A stretch of DNA of 64,000 bases from Streptomyces rubradiris (GCF_016860525.1 NZ_BNEA01000001.1:682001-746000), one strand, 5' to 3'; counted from the stretch's first letter, positions 29,421 through 38,064 are shown. Numbers and translations are program-made. The notes: a model not told the origin generated them from the sequence alone.

Positions 29421-29616
29421 GGGCTGTTGCCCGAAGTCTCCGCGGGGAGGCACGGCCTGTTCCTCCGTGATGCGCGAAGGGCGCGTCCTGCTTCTCGGCC
29501 TTTCCGTGAGACGGGCCGGCCTGTTCCTCGTCCGTTCCGCGGAAAGGGGCGGTCTGCTCCCCGGTGATTTCATGGGAGGGCGTTGGTCCGCTCCTCAGCG
29601 GATCCGGGGAAGGCGC
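29421..29616. repeat. Six-unit degenerate tandem repeat, about 32 bp each
   Basis: Six successive units of 31-33 bp start at 29421, 29454, 29485, 29518, 29551 and 29585. Each begins GGYCTGYTCCTC or a close variant and ends in a purine block like GGAAGGGGC, with a small TTCCGCGGAA-like palindrome inside the best copies. They fill much of the 586-bp gap between xylR and the permease gene (29274-29859), where no gene is apparent. The units lie head to tail without unique spacers, so this is not a CRISPR array. Confidence 0.65.
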
Positions 29617-29859
29617 GCGGCTGTGACGAGCCCCAAGCCAGGCCTCTTGGCCCTCCGGTCTCACCCGATCGAGTGGCCGAGTTATCCACAGGCGACGGGT
29701 TGTCCACCGAACGGCCGCGCACCCTTCTGCCCAACCACCCCGCGCCGTACCGTGATTTCACGCGAGGCCGACCGACGGTTCGTCATATCCGTGCGGTGGC
29801 CGCCGAGCGCGGACATGCTCGGGCGACGAACGGCAGCCGGGACACGGATCGGGGGACGC

Positions 29860-31356
29860 ATGCACGCGGAGACGGCTGGAGCGCTGCGGCGCGACGCGAT
29901 CGGGTTGCGCGACGTCCTGTTCCAGAGCGTCACGGCGATGGCGCCCGCCGCCGCGGTGGCCGCGTCGATCCCGTCCGGCGCCGCCTTCGCGGGCGGCAGC
30001 CTGCCGCTGTCGGTCCTGATCGCTCTGGTGGCCTGCCTGTTCACCGCCTCGTGCGTGGCTGAGCTGGCCCGGGAACTGCCCGCGGCGGGCTCGGTGGCGA
30101 CCTACGCGGCTCGGGGCCTGCACCCGGCCGTCGGTTTCCTCGTCGGCTGGGCCTACGTCTTCGTGGAGATGCTGGTGCCACCGCTGCTGCTGTTGCAACT
30201 GGGCTTCACGGTGGCGGGCGCGCTGCACGCGGAGTGGTCCGCGTACCCGGCGGACCTGTGGTGGCCGTGGGCGCTGGCCGGAGCGGTGGTGATCGCCTGG
30301 GCCGGCTATCTCGGCGTCCGCGCCTCCGCCCGCTTCGGCACTGTCCTCGGTGTCTTCGAGATCCTCGTCCTCCTGGTGTTCGCGGTCCTGCTCATCGGTG
30401 GGGCCGGCAGCGCCAACACCCTTACGGTGTTCGGCACTTCCCACACCGCGGACGGGTACGCGGGGGTCTCCGGGGTGTTCGCCGGGTCCGTGTACACGGT
30501 GCTGGCGTTCGCCGGCTTCGAAGCGGCCGCGCCGCTCGCCGAGGAGACCCGCGACCCACGGCGGACGATGCACCGCGCAGTCCTCGGAGCGGCCCTGGGC
30601 ATCGGCCTGTTCTACGTGCTCACGACCTATGCGATGACCGTCTACTTCGGCCCCGACCGCTTCGCGACGTTCGGTGCCTCGGGCGAGGCGTCCTGGGAGG
30701 GCGTCGCCCGGGCCTCGTTCGGTCTCTTCTGGGTGCTGGTGTTCCTCGCGGTGGTCAACTCCGCGATCGCGAACGCCAACGCCTGCGCGAACGTCTCCAC
30801 CCGTACGGCCTTCGCCCTGGCCCGCATCCGGGTCCTGCCCGGCGTGCTCGCGACCCTGCACCCCCGGCACCGCTCCCCCGTGGCCGGCATCGGCGTACAG
30901 AGCGCCGTGGCGGTCGGCGCGGTGCTCGGCCTCGGCCTCGCCTATGACCCGGTGACCGCCTATCTGCTGCTCGCCACGGTGATCGTCACGGTGGTCGTCG
31001 GCGTCTACATCGTCGTGAACCTCTCCTGTGCCGGCTATTTCCTCCGGTCCGGCCGGGCCTCCCTCAAACCGGTACGGCATCTGCTGTTCCCCGCGCTGGG
31101 CAGCGCCGCGTTCATCCCGGCCCTGCTGACGGCCGCCGGTCTGCCGGTGTTCGACTTCGTCACGGAACTGACGGCTCCGGTGTCCTACGCCGGTCCGGTC
31201 GTCGGCGCCTGGCTCGCCGTGGGTGTGGTGGTGCTGCTCGTGCTGCTACGACGGCACCCCGGCCGGATAGCCGAGACCGCCCGCGTGCACCTCGACGCCT
31301 ACGACACGGGTGCCGGACGGCAGGACGGGGCCGGAGTCCACCCACCAGCCTCATAG
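29860..31356 (+). CDS. APC superfamily amino acid permease
   Basis: This 498-residue protein has about twelve hydrophobic helices and the APC family signature. The first helix carries the unwound substrate motif (MAPAAAVAASIPSGAAFAGG), and a later block GFEAAAPLAEETRDPRR is the conserved helix 6 to loop segment. It should import an amino acid or amine by proton symport. ATG 29860 was chosen with GGGGGAC upstream; the frame is open further upstream and ATG 29815 is possible. A formamidase-like gene follows after 63 bp, so the permease may supply an amide or amine substrate. Confidence 0.85.
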   Translation: MHAETAGALRRDAIGLRDVLFQSVTAMAPAAAVAASIPSGAAFAGGSLPLSVLIALVACLFTASCVAELARELPAAGSVATYAARGLHPAVGFLVGWAYVFVEMLVPPLLLLQLGFTVAGALHAEWSAYPADLWWPWALAGAVVIAWAGYLGVRASARFGTVLGVFEILVLLVFAVLLIGGAGSANTLTVFGTSHTADGYAGVSGVFAGSVYTVLAFAGFEAAAPLAEETRDPRRTMHRAVLGAALGIGLFYVLTTYAMTVYFGPDRFATFGASGEASWEGVARASFGLFWVLVFLAVVNSAIANANACANVSTRTAFALARIRVLPGVLATLHPRHRSPVAGIGVQSAVAVGAVLGLGLAYDPVTAYLLLATVIVTVVVGVYIVVNLSCAGYFLRSGRASLKPVRHLLFPALGSAAFIPALLTAAGLPVFDFVTELTAPVSYAGPVVGAWLAVGVVVLLVLLRRHPGRIAETARVHLDAYDTGAGRQDGAGVHPPAS

Positions 31357-31419
31357 CGGTGAACGGCCCTTCCGGGTCGGCCCGACACGATGATCCCCCT
31401 TGGAAGGAGACATGCCGCG

Positions 31420-32433
31420 ATGACCGACCCCCGGATTCTCACCGTGCGGCCGGAACCGGACCAGTACGCCTGGACCTTCGGCGGGGCGCAGCCCATGGCC
31501 CGGATCGCACCCGGCACCGTTCTCGATCTGTATACCGAGGACTGCTTCGCCGGCCGGGTCCGCTCCGAGAAGGATCTCGTGTCCGAGGTGTGCGAGTTCC
31601 CGTACCTCAATCCCCAGACCGGTCCCTTCCACATCGAGGGCGCCGAACCCGGTGACACCGTGGCCGTGCACTTCGTCTCGATCGAACCGGCCCGTGACTG
31701 GGCGGCGTCCACGACGGTGCCGCTCTTCGGTGCGCTCACCTCCACGCACACCACGGCCACGCTGCAGCCGCCGCTGCCGGAACGGGTGTGGATCTGGCAG
31801 TTGGACCGGGCCCGCAGGACAGCCCTGTTCGAGGCGCGGGACAGCGACATCCGGGTGGAGCTGCCCCTGGACCCGATGCACGGCACGGTGGGCGTGGCAC
31901 CCGCCAATCTGGAGGTGCGCTCGGCCCTGGTGCCCGACGCCCACGGCGGCAACATGGACACACCCGAGATGCGGGCCGGCGTCACCTGCTATCTGGGCGT
32001 CAATGTCGAGGGTGCCCTGCTCAGCCTGGGCGACGGGCATGCCCGGCAAGGCGAGGGAGAGACCTGCGGGGTGGCCGTTGAGTGCGCAATGAACACGGTG
32101 GTGATCGTGGACCTGCTCAAGGGCGTCACCACGCCCTGGCCGCGCCTGGAGTCTGACACGCACATCATCTCCACCGGTTCGGCCCGCCCGTTGGAGGACG
32201 CGTTCCGGATATCGCAACTCGACCTGGTCCAGTGGCTGGTGCGCGACTACGGGTTCAGCGAGCTGGACGCGTACCAGTTCGCGACCCAGACGGTCGAATC
32301 GCCGCTGGCCAACGTGTGCGACACGAACTACACCTGCGTGGCCAAGCTCCGCAAGGAGTGGCTGCCCGCGCGGGAGACCTACCGCGGCGTGCACGCCCGG
32401 CTGCGGGAGACCGCACGGGCCCTGCGCCGCTGA
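31420..32433 (+). CDS. Acetamidase/formamidase family protein
   Basis: The 337-residue product belongs to the FmdA/AmdA family, which releases ammonia from formamide, acetamide or similar short amides. Visible features are the early GTVLDLYTEDCF, GPFHIEGAEPGD, a HGGNMDT block near residue 167, and GDGHARQGEGE, which carries the metal ligands. The SD GGAAGGAG lies about 11 nt before ATG 31420. It follows the APC permease gene in the same direction and likely acts with it in nitrogen acquisition. Confidence 0.86.
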   Translation: MTDPRILTVRPEPDQYAWTFGGAQPMARIAPGTVLDLYTEDCFAGRVRSEKDLVSEVCEFPYLNPQTGPFHIEGAEPGDTVAVHFVSIEPARDWAASTTVPLFGALTSTHTTATLQPPLPERVWIWQLDRARRTALFEARDSDIRVELPLDPMHGTVGVAPANLEVRSALVPDAHGGNMDTPEMRAGVTCYLGVNVEGALLSLGDGHARQGEGETCGVAVECAMNTVVIVDLLKGVTTPWPRLESDTHIISTGSARPLEDAFRISQLDLVQWLVRDYGFSELDAYQFATQTVESPLANVCDTNYTCVAKLRKEWLPARETYRGVHARLRETARALRR

Positions 32434-32555
32434 GATCCCCGGCGCGGCTCGGCATCCGTGCCTGCCGCATCCCGGACCGGCTCCTACCTGACCGGCGCCT
32501 CCCGAACAGGCTCCCCCGAAGGCATCCCAGAGGTCTCACCGAAAGGCATACCGCC

Positions 32556-33161
32556 ATGGACATGGACCGAGCCGAACCCCGACTCAGCCGACGACGACTG
32601 CTGACAGGCGCGGCACTCGCCGCCGTCCCTTACGCGTTGCTGCCCGATCCGCGTGCTGGTGCCCAGCCCCAGTCCGCCGACTACCCGCCCGCCGAGTGGC
32701 GGCCTGCGAGCACCGCCAACTACACCGTGTCCAGCCGCCCCGGCGCATACGCCATCGACCGTGTGATCATCCATGTCACCCAGGAGACGTACAGCGACGC
32801 GCTGGCCATCTTCGCCGATCCGCAGAAGAAGGTGTCCGCCCACTACGTGATCCGCTCGGCGGACGGGCACGTCGCCCAGTGCGTCCGCGAAGCCGATGTC
32901 GCCTGGCACGCAGGCAACTGGAGCTACAACACGCGGTCCGTCGGCATCGAACACGAGGGCTGGGTGGACCGGCCCGAGTACTTCACCGACACGCTCTACC
33001 AGCAGTCGGCGAAGCTGACCGCGGCGATCTGCGCCAAGTACGGCATCCCCCGGGACAGAGAGCACATCATCGGCCACCATCAGGTGCCCGGCACCGACCA
33101 CACCGACCCGGGACCGGAATGGGACTGGGTGCGCTACATCAGAATGGTCAACTTCTCCTGA
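32556..33161 (+). CDS. Tat-exported N-acetylmuramoyl-L-alanine amidase (amidase_2)
   Basis: This compact 201-residue enzyme has a twin-arginine signal (LSRRRLLTG at 10-18, cleavage near Ala-Gly-Ala 36) and a single amidase_2/PGRP domain. Likely zinc ligands are His73 (VIIHVT), His174 (IIGHH) and Asp184 (HTDPGP), with the SAHYVIR and RSVGIEHEG family blocks between them. It should cut peptidoglycan stem peptides outside the membrane. It is a much smaller relative of the amidase encoded at 3620-5743 and lacks that protein's lipobox and SH3-like parts. Confidence 0.88.
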   Translation: MDMDRAEPRLSRRRLLTGAALAAVPYALLPDPRAGAQPQSADYPPAEWRPASTANYTVSSRPGAYAIDRVIIHVTQETYSDALAIFADPQKKVSAHYVIRSADGHVAQCVREADVAWHAGNWSYNTRSVGIEHEGWVDRPEYFTDTLYQQSAKLTAAICAKYGIPRDREHIIGHHQVPGTDHTDPGPEWDWVRYIRMVNFS

Positions 33162-33198
33162 CCGGCCGTATCACCGTCCGGAGAGGCCTTGATCCTGT

Positions 33199-33227
33199 GG
33201 CAGGGCGGGAAGAAGCGCCGCCCTGCC
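33199..33227. terminator. Bidirectional hairpin terminator
   Basis: A perfect 10-bp stem (GGCAGGGCGG at 33199-33208, its complement at 33218-33227, 9-nt loop) sits between the convergent amidase and cysteine-hydrolase genes. Confidence 0.75.
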
Positions 33228-33247
33228 GGAGACGGAGGCGCGGGGGG

Positions 33248-33832
33248 CTACTTGAGCCCGGCGAGGGAGGGGACGACGATGCCGTAGCGGTCGGTGATCG
33301 TCGCGAGGGCGGCGTCGTGAAGCTGCTGGGCGGTCAGCGACGTGCCTCCCTCGTGCATGGTCTCCAGGGGCCGGGTCGCGCAGGCGTTGGCGACGACGGT
33401 GGGCTGGTTGCCCCGCAGGGACGCGCCCTGCGCCGTGAACAGGACGCACATGTTGGTCATGAACCCGGCGATGATGACATCGGAGTTCCCGGCGGCGTCG
33501 ACATGCTTGCCGAGGTCCGTGTCGTGGAAGCCGTTCGGGACGCTCTTGACGACCACGGTCTCGCCCTCGATGGGGGCGACGCTCGCGTGGATCTGACCGG
33601 CCTCGGACTCCACGTCGTAGCCCGCCTCCTGGACGTGGATGACCTTCGCGCCGGCCTGGCGGGCCGCGGCCAGCAGCTCGGCGGCGGCTTCCAGCGCGGG
33701 CTTCCAGCCGTCGAGCTCCATCACACCGCCGGTGTAGACGTTCTGGTAGTCGACCAGGATGAGGGTCGCGTTGCCGAGCGACGCGGGCGTCTCGTCGGCG
33801 CCGGTGAGTGCTCGCAGAGTCGTCGTAGCCAT
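33248..33832 (-). CDS. Isochorismatase-like cysteine hydrolase
   Basis: This 194-residue protein is of the isochorismatase/nicotinamidase-like fold, with the catalytic triad Asp28 (VDYQN), Lys96 (VVKSVPNGF) and Cys129 (FMTNMC). The family hydrolyses amides or vinyl ethers; the exact substrate is not evident. It is divergent from a TetR gene, with a palindromic operator in the 356-bp gap, so it is probably a target of that regulator. The SD AGGTGG precedes the ATG. Confidence 0.88.
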   Translation of the reverse strand: MATTTLRALTGADETPASLGNATLILVDYQNVYTGGVMELDGWKPALEAAAELLAAARQAGAKVIHVQEAGYDVESEAGQIHASVAPIEGETVVVKSVPNGFHDTDLGKHVDAAGNSDVIIAGFMTNMCVLFTAQGASLRGNQPTVVANACATRPLETMHEGGTSLTAQQLHDAALATITDRYGIVVPSLAGLK

Positions 33833-34071
33833 GAACTAACCACCTAGAGATCGAGAAAGCCTGCGCCACTCGCAGTGCTGCGGAGGCGTTGGACATGACG
33901 GCAACCACGGGCCGGACGCACAGGGGGAACCGAACGTGACGGAAGTGACTCCTGAGACGGGTCGGAGCGGTTGCACCCCGAAAGCTCATATGGACGCGCC
34001 CGGACGGGCACCGCCGGCCTCACGGCCTGGAAGCAATCGGGACCTGGGGGCAGCGACCCTCAGGGCGTGAG

Positions 34072-34098
34072 CAACGCTAACACAGTTTGTGAGCGTCG
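34072..34098. promoter_or_regulatory. TetR-type operator upstream of the TetR gene
   Basis: CAACGCTAAC (34072-34081), a 7-nt spacer, and GTGAGCGTCG (34089-34098) form an imperfect inverted repeat. The same left arm and spacer recur at 47158, where the right arm is a perfect match. A second GTTAGC element lies at 34154-34159 beside the TetR start. It is probably the autoregulatory site and also controls the divergent cysteine hydrolase. Confidence 0.7.
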
Positions 34099-34188
34099 TG
34101 AAGCGGCGTTCGCGGACTCGGTGTTCTGAGTGACAAATGGGCAGCTCGAAGGCGTTAGCAACGCTTTCCTAGCTGTTACCATCGAGGC

Positions 34189-34878
34189 ATGTCGACGGCA
34201 CGAGAGCGCATCCTGGCCGCCACCGAGGAACTGCTCGCGTCAAAGGACGCGCTGGCCATCTCGACCCGGGCCATCTGTGACCGGGCCAAGGTCGGCATGC
34301 CCGAGATCTACCGCCAGTTCGGCGACAAGCAGGGGCTGCTCACGGCGGTCGCGTGCATCGGCTTCGAGCGCTTCCTGGCGAACAAGCGCCGCAATCCGAC
34401 GACCGACGACCCGGTGGCCGACCTGCGTACGGCCTGGGACAGCCATGTCGCGTTCGCCCTGGACAACCCTCACCTGTACCGGTTGATGTTCACGCCGGCC
34501 CCGGAGTCCCAACCGCCGGCGGTCGAGGAGGCCAGGGCCCTGCTGCTGTCGGCCTTGGAGCGCTGCCGTGCCGCCGGACGACTGCGTACGCCGCTGGAGC
34601 TGGCAGGCCAGTCGATCCTGACGGCCAATGTCGGCGTGTGCCTGATGGCCCTCTCCTTTCCCGGGCTCTACGGCGCCCCCGAGATCTCCCGTTCCGTGCG
34701 GGACGCCGTGATCGGAGCGGTCACAGGCGACGAGCGCGAGGACACGAGGATCACCGACGGGATCGTGCTCGCCCAGACCCTGGTCGGCACCCTCACCGGC
34801 ACCGCGCCCGCCGGCAGCGACGCGATCGCGCGCCTGTCCCAGGCGCTTCAAGAGTCCGCCCCGCGCGGCGACGAGTGA
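34189..34878 (+). CDS. TetR family transcriptional regulator
   Basis: The 229-residue product has an N-terminal TetR helix-turn-helix (RERILAATEELL, then ISTRAICDRAKVGMPEIYRQFGDKQGLL) and a ligand-binding C-terminal domain of the TetR_C type (HLYRLMFTP). It is divergent from the cysteine hydrolase gene, with an operator between them. The same operator occurs about 13 kb away at 47158, upstream of an MBL-fold lipoprotein gene, so the regulon probably includes that gene. A strong hairpin follows the gene at 34979. Confidence 0.9.
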   Translation: MSTARERILAATEELLASKDALAISTRAICDRAKVGMPEIYRQFGDKQGLLTAVACIGFERFLANKRRNPTTDDPVADLRTAWDSHVAFALDNPHLYRLMFTPAPESQPPAVEEARALLLSALERCRAAGRLRTPLELAGQSILTANVGVCLMALSFPGLYGAPEISRSVRDAVIGAVTGDEREDTRITDGIVLAQTLVGTLTGTAPAGSDAIARLSQALQESAPRGDE

Positions 34879-34978
34879 GCACCGCCGGAATTCGATGACA
34901 ACCGCCCACTGTGGGTCGGAGTCGACTGACTCCGATTTCGCCGGCCGACCGGGGATGTTCGATCGACGCAGACGCAAA

Positions 34979-35012
34979 ACGGCAGTGCGGCGCCATCGCG
35001 CCGCACTGCCGT
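34979..35012 (+). terminator. Hairpin terminator after the TetR gene
   Basis: A perfect 15-bp stem (ACGGCAGTGCGGCGC at 34979-34993, its complement at 34998-35012) closes on a 4-nt loop and is preceded by AAA. It also marks the left edge of the accessory island. The next 278 bp (35013-35290) hold no gene I can support. Confidence 0.85.
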
Positions 35013-35290
35013 CATCGCACTTGTGAGGCAGCGGCCAAGTCCGCCACACCGCGTGCACACGCTTCCCGTCACAGGATCAGCGCGCGGTCACGCCGGACTG
35101 GGCGTGGTTGAGCTTCTTCGCCGCATGCCCGGGGACGCCCGGGGCGGACTCGGGGAGGTTCCCCTCTCCCTCGCCACCCCGAGCTGTAGGTTCCGACCGC
35201 CGATGACATTCCGGACCGCGGTGACCTGTTGCTTGTGCTGCTGTCTCGCCGAATGTCCGATAGTTTCCGTCTCACTTCGGTGGCATTTCC

Positions 35291-35875
35291 TCATGCGGCA
35301 TCGCCTTGCTGGTCCTGGTCCGGCTTCCAGGTCTGGTCGAACCAGGCGATGAAGTCCAGCACGGTGCCGACGCGGGCGATCCTCTCGCGGATGGCCCGCT
35401 GGTCGTGGCCGGGGAGGAAGTCGCCCCGGCTGATGGGCTTGCCGCATCCGCAGTTGCACTCGCGGTTGCCCAGGGGAGAGTCGAAGTAGGTGATGGGGTT
35501 CTGCTGGGCGCCGTTCGGGGCCGGCTTGCCGACGTAGTCGTCGTGGACCGGATGCCCGGGGCCAAGGACGCGGCCTTCGAAGGCCCGGCGCCCAACGGAG
35601 ATGTCGACAACCCCGTCGATCTCCATGGCCAGGCGGATGATCCCGCCGCCATTGACGACCGCGAACCGCTCTCGCTCGACGCGCGATCCGGGCATCCCCC
35701 AGACTCCGCGAGCGATCTCCTAGAGCTGCTGGTCGGACAGCCCGTCACTCCAGCCGATCCGCGAACGCCGAAGAGGATCACTGTCCGGGTCGACGTCCTT
35801 CTCCTTGCCGAGAGTGATCTGAATCTTCGCGCCTCCCTGACAGGCCGCCTCGTGGTCGGAGAGGCCGAGGCGACC
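35291..35875 (-). pseudogene. Broken uncharacterised gene with in-frame TAG
   Basis: An open 134-codon frame (35695 to 35291) encodes a protein ending in a Cys-rich CNCGCGKPISRGDFLPGHDQ-type motif, which looks like a zinc site, preceded by a strand-rich region (RLAMEIDGVVDISVGRRAFEGR). The same frame continues upstream beyond a TAG: SDGLSDQQL, stop, EIARGVW. Before a TGA at about 35876 it gives 48 more plausible residues. A tyrosine codon probably once stood at the TAG. The product therefore looks like a remnant of a longer protein; the 134-residue part could still be made from ATG 35695. I do not know the family. Confidence 0.5.
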
Positions 35876-35896
35876 TGCTCAGAACAGACCATCCAT

Positions 35897-35912
35897 CCCC
35901 GTTATAACGGGG
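35897..35912. promoter_or_regulatory. Perfect 16-bp palindrome
   Basis: CCCCGTTATAACGGGG is a perfect 16-bp palindrome with an AT-rich centre, just upstream of the broken gene. It looks like a repressor or recombinase site rather than a terminator, because it has no loop. Confidence 0.5.
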
Positions 35913-36178
35913 TATCGATGATTCACATCCTGGAGGGCGAGCTGCCTCTCCTGGCACGGCGACCAGGCAATTCCTGCCGCCGACCCAGGTAGCTGATCAT
36001 TCCGAGCGACAAGCCGGACCCTTCGGCGGTCTCGCGGCAAGTGCGTCCAACGGCCCGTTGAGCGCGGAGCCAATCGAATCTGATGGGAGCTACCCGAGTC
36101 AGGACAGACTCGGTTCCGTAGCTGCCGGTAGGTGAGCACTCCATGTCTGACCGGCTGAGCCGACTTCCAGCCATGCAA
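35913..36178 (-). other. Remnant with helix-turn-helix-like peptide
   Basis: This stretch has no intact gene. One minus-strand frame encodes FDWLRAQRAVGRTCRETAEG followed by SGLSLGMISYLGR, which resembles a helix-turn-helix, but the flanks do not look coding. It is possibly the remains of a regulator or recombinase that used the palindrome at 35897. Confidence 0.25.
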
Positions 36179-36210
36179 AAGCCCTGCCGGGACCACTCCT
36201 GGCAGGGCTT
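36179..36210 (-). terminator. Hairpin terminator of the HerA/Tse2-like operon
   Basis: AAGCCCTGCCGGGA and TCCTGGCAGGGCTT form a 14-bp stem with one G-T pair and a 4-nt loop, 40 bp beyond the stop of the last operon gene. A-rich on one side and T-rich on the other, it can work in both directions. Confidence 0.8.
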
Positions 36211-36250
36211 CCGTCGTTCGTACTGTGTGGCTGTGTGACCACGCATGTGG

Positions 36251-36745
36251 TCATTCGCCGCCGAAGTCCTCGGCCACTTCACGAATCTCCTCGTCCATGC
36301 TCTCGCGCGCCCGGACGCACAGGTCGCTGAGAGCAGCGTCCAGGCCGAGGTAGTCGAGCAGTTCGGCCATGCGCCGGTAGTCGTCGCTCTCCGCCGCCTC
36401 GTCCAGCAACTTCCATACCGCTGGCGGGACGGCGGCCTCGGCGGCGGAATGGGGCAGCCTGCCGAGCACTTGGCGCACCCGAAGCGTGTCTCGCACCCGC
36501 AGTGCGGTCCTGAGCAACGGGGGGATGAGCGCTTCGGTGATGTCGGTGCCGAGGGCCGCCAGAAGGAGTAGCGCCTCGTCCCGTGTCTCGAATGTCTTCA
36601 GGGCTTCCCCGAGAACGCGCACGGTGGCTTCCCTGTCCTGTCGCAGCGGGACGAGTGAGCGGTTCAGGGCGCTGGCTGCCGCGAGAGCATGCGAGAAGGA
36701 CTCCCATTCCGGTTCGGCGTTCGACACGCGAGTGTTCCCTTTCAC
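36251..36745 (-). CDS. Small helical protein, candidate immunity protein
   Basis: This 164-residue soluble, acidic, all-helical protein has no family I recognise. Its Leu/Ala pattern (ALLLLAALGTDITEALIPPLL, then AAVPPAVWKLLDEAAES and RRMAELLDYLGLDAALSDL) suggests short HEAT-like helical repeats. The GTG start overlaps the stop of the toxin-like gene by 4 nt (GTGA), so it is made together with it and is the last gene of the operon before a terminator. Small proteins at this position after a toxin gene are usually immunity proteins; that role is inferred from position only. Confidence 0.7.
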   Translation of the reverse strand: MKGNTRVSNAEPEWESFSHALAAASALNRSLVPLRQDREATVRVLGEALKTFETRDEALLLLAALGTDITEALIPPLLRTALRVRDTLRVRQVLGRLPHSAAEAAVPPAVWKLLDEAAESDDYRRMAELLDYLGLDAALSDLCVRARESMDEEIREVAEDFGGE

Positions 36746-38064
36746 TTTTTACTTTTCCTCTTGTTGCCCGCCCATTGCCAGTCCAGCGCGGCCACCCGGT
36801 CCCGGAAGTCACCGGCGCTCATCTGCTCCGCGGGATAAATCGTTCGGTGCCCCCACGGTGCGTTGCCTCCCATGTCTTCCCCGTCGGCATGCAGTCCCAG
36901 TCCGGGCGGGAGCACGGCGTCCTGCGGCAGCACGTGGTATTGGCCCGTGGCCGGTGCCCGTTCAGGATCGATGAAGGTGGAGGCGCCCAGGACGTGGTCG
37001 GTGGGAGATTCCGGTGCGAAGGGCCCAACGATGTCGTCGGCGTCCTCCACTTCCAGGTCCCGGTCCAGCCGAACCGGTCTCGGCGCTTCCTTGTTACCGA
37101 AGGCATGCAGCCGTTCGGGGGCGTCCGCACCGGGACCGGCACCATCCACTTCTGCCTCGTCCTCGACGGGAACAGGCCCTGCCTCGTCGATAAGTCCGTG
37201 GTTTTGTGCCGCATGCCTTCTGTCATCCACAGGGTCGATGGACTCCACCCTCGCCGGCTCCTCTCCTACTGCCGGGTCCCCAGAGTCCTGGAGCGCGTCA
37301 GGCTCTTCGCTGGCGGTCGGGCTCCTATCCCAACGCGAGTCTTCAGCAGAGTCTCTACCCCGCACGTCTGCGGAGTCATCATGCGGCTCCCGCTCATCCA
37401 GCTCCGAGCGATCGGCGGATTCTTCAATATCCCCGTGAGAACCATGCAGCTCTATAGCCGGACTATCTGTCACGTACCCGTCGCCCTCGCGTCGAGTCGC
37501 TTCCGTGCCTTTCTCCGGCGCAGCCAGCTCCTCATCATCCGCAGTCTCGGCCGTAAGAGCGGATCCCTCACCGGCGTCGTTCGATTCAGCAGACCGCTTG
37601 CCCAAGCTCTCCAGGTCGCCCAGATCCACGCCCATAGCGGCTCGGTCGTCCGCAGGGGCGGACGGCGGGTCCTCCGATTTCAGCGGAATGCTCTCTGCAT
37701 CACCGTCGTGAGCCTCATCATCAGCATCACCTACGGCGTCCATGTCCCCCGCCGTCGCATGCCCTGTTTCGTCGTGACCTGGAGACCGGCTGTCGACCGG
37801 CTCCCCCGGCTCCTCCGGCACATTGTCGCCGGAGGCCTCAGACCGCGGCTTTTCCGTCCCTCGGTCTCCATTGACCGGCTCTGCCGGACCGTCCGACGCC
37901 CCGTCAATGGCTTCTTGGCCTTCTGCGCCACTGCGGAAGGCATCGGCGGCAATAATGTCCTCCATTGTGGTGTGACCGGGCTGATCACTCCCCTGAGAGG
38001 AACCGTCGTCCGCTGGCCCCGGGATTTCCTGCACATCCGGCGTTTCCGGTCCGTCCACGCTCAT
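36742..38064 (-). CDS. Long acidic protein with C-terminal Tse2-like ADP-ribosyltransferase toxin domain
   Basis: The 440-residue product has two parts. Residues 1 to about 310 are Asp/Glu/Ser/Pro-rich, low-complexity and probably disordered, with no signal peptide. Residues about 317-424 resemble the toxin Tse2 of Pseudomonas: RLHAFGNK (318-325), GAS (360-362) in place of Tse2 GTS, LPPGL (385-389), Asp394, then GHRTIYP with His406 and a Met at 415. In Tse2 the corresponding Thr-Ser pair and His are needed for toxicity. ATG 38064 overlaps the upstream ATPase stop (ATGA) and its own stop overlaps the next gene (GTGA). I infer an intracellular-acting toxin whose acidic leader serves export or keeps it inactive. 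The Tse2 likeness is by eye. Confidence 0.72.
   Translation of the reverse strand: MSVDGPETPDVQEIPGPADDGSSQGSDQPGHTTMEDIIAADAFRSGAEGQEAIDGASDGPAEPVNGDRGTEKPRSEASGDNVPEEPGEPVDSRSPGHDETGHATAGDMDAVGDADDEAHDGDAESIPLKSEDPPSAPADDRAAMGVDLGDLESLGKRSAESNDAGEGSALTAETADDEELAAPEKGTEATRREGDGYVTDSPAIELHGSHGDIEESADRSELDEREPHDDSADVRGRDSAEDSRWDRSPTASEEPDALQDSGDPAVGEEPARVESIDPVDDRRHAAQNHGLIDEAGPVPVEDEAEVDGAGPGADAPERLHAFGNKEAPRPVRLDRDLEVEDADDIVGPFAPESPTDHVLGASTFIDPERAPATGQYHVLPQDAVLPPGLGLHADGEDMGGNAPWGHRTIYPAEQMSAGDFRDRVAALDWQWAGNKRKSKK

Noticed and set aside
29421..29616. CRISPR array
   Set aside because: Units are adjacent, degenerate and about 32 bp long with no unique spacers, and no cas genes are present.
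35088..35275. Short minus-strand frames at the left edge of the island
   Set aside because: They lack SD sites and recognisable domains; possibly remnants, but I cannot support a gene.
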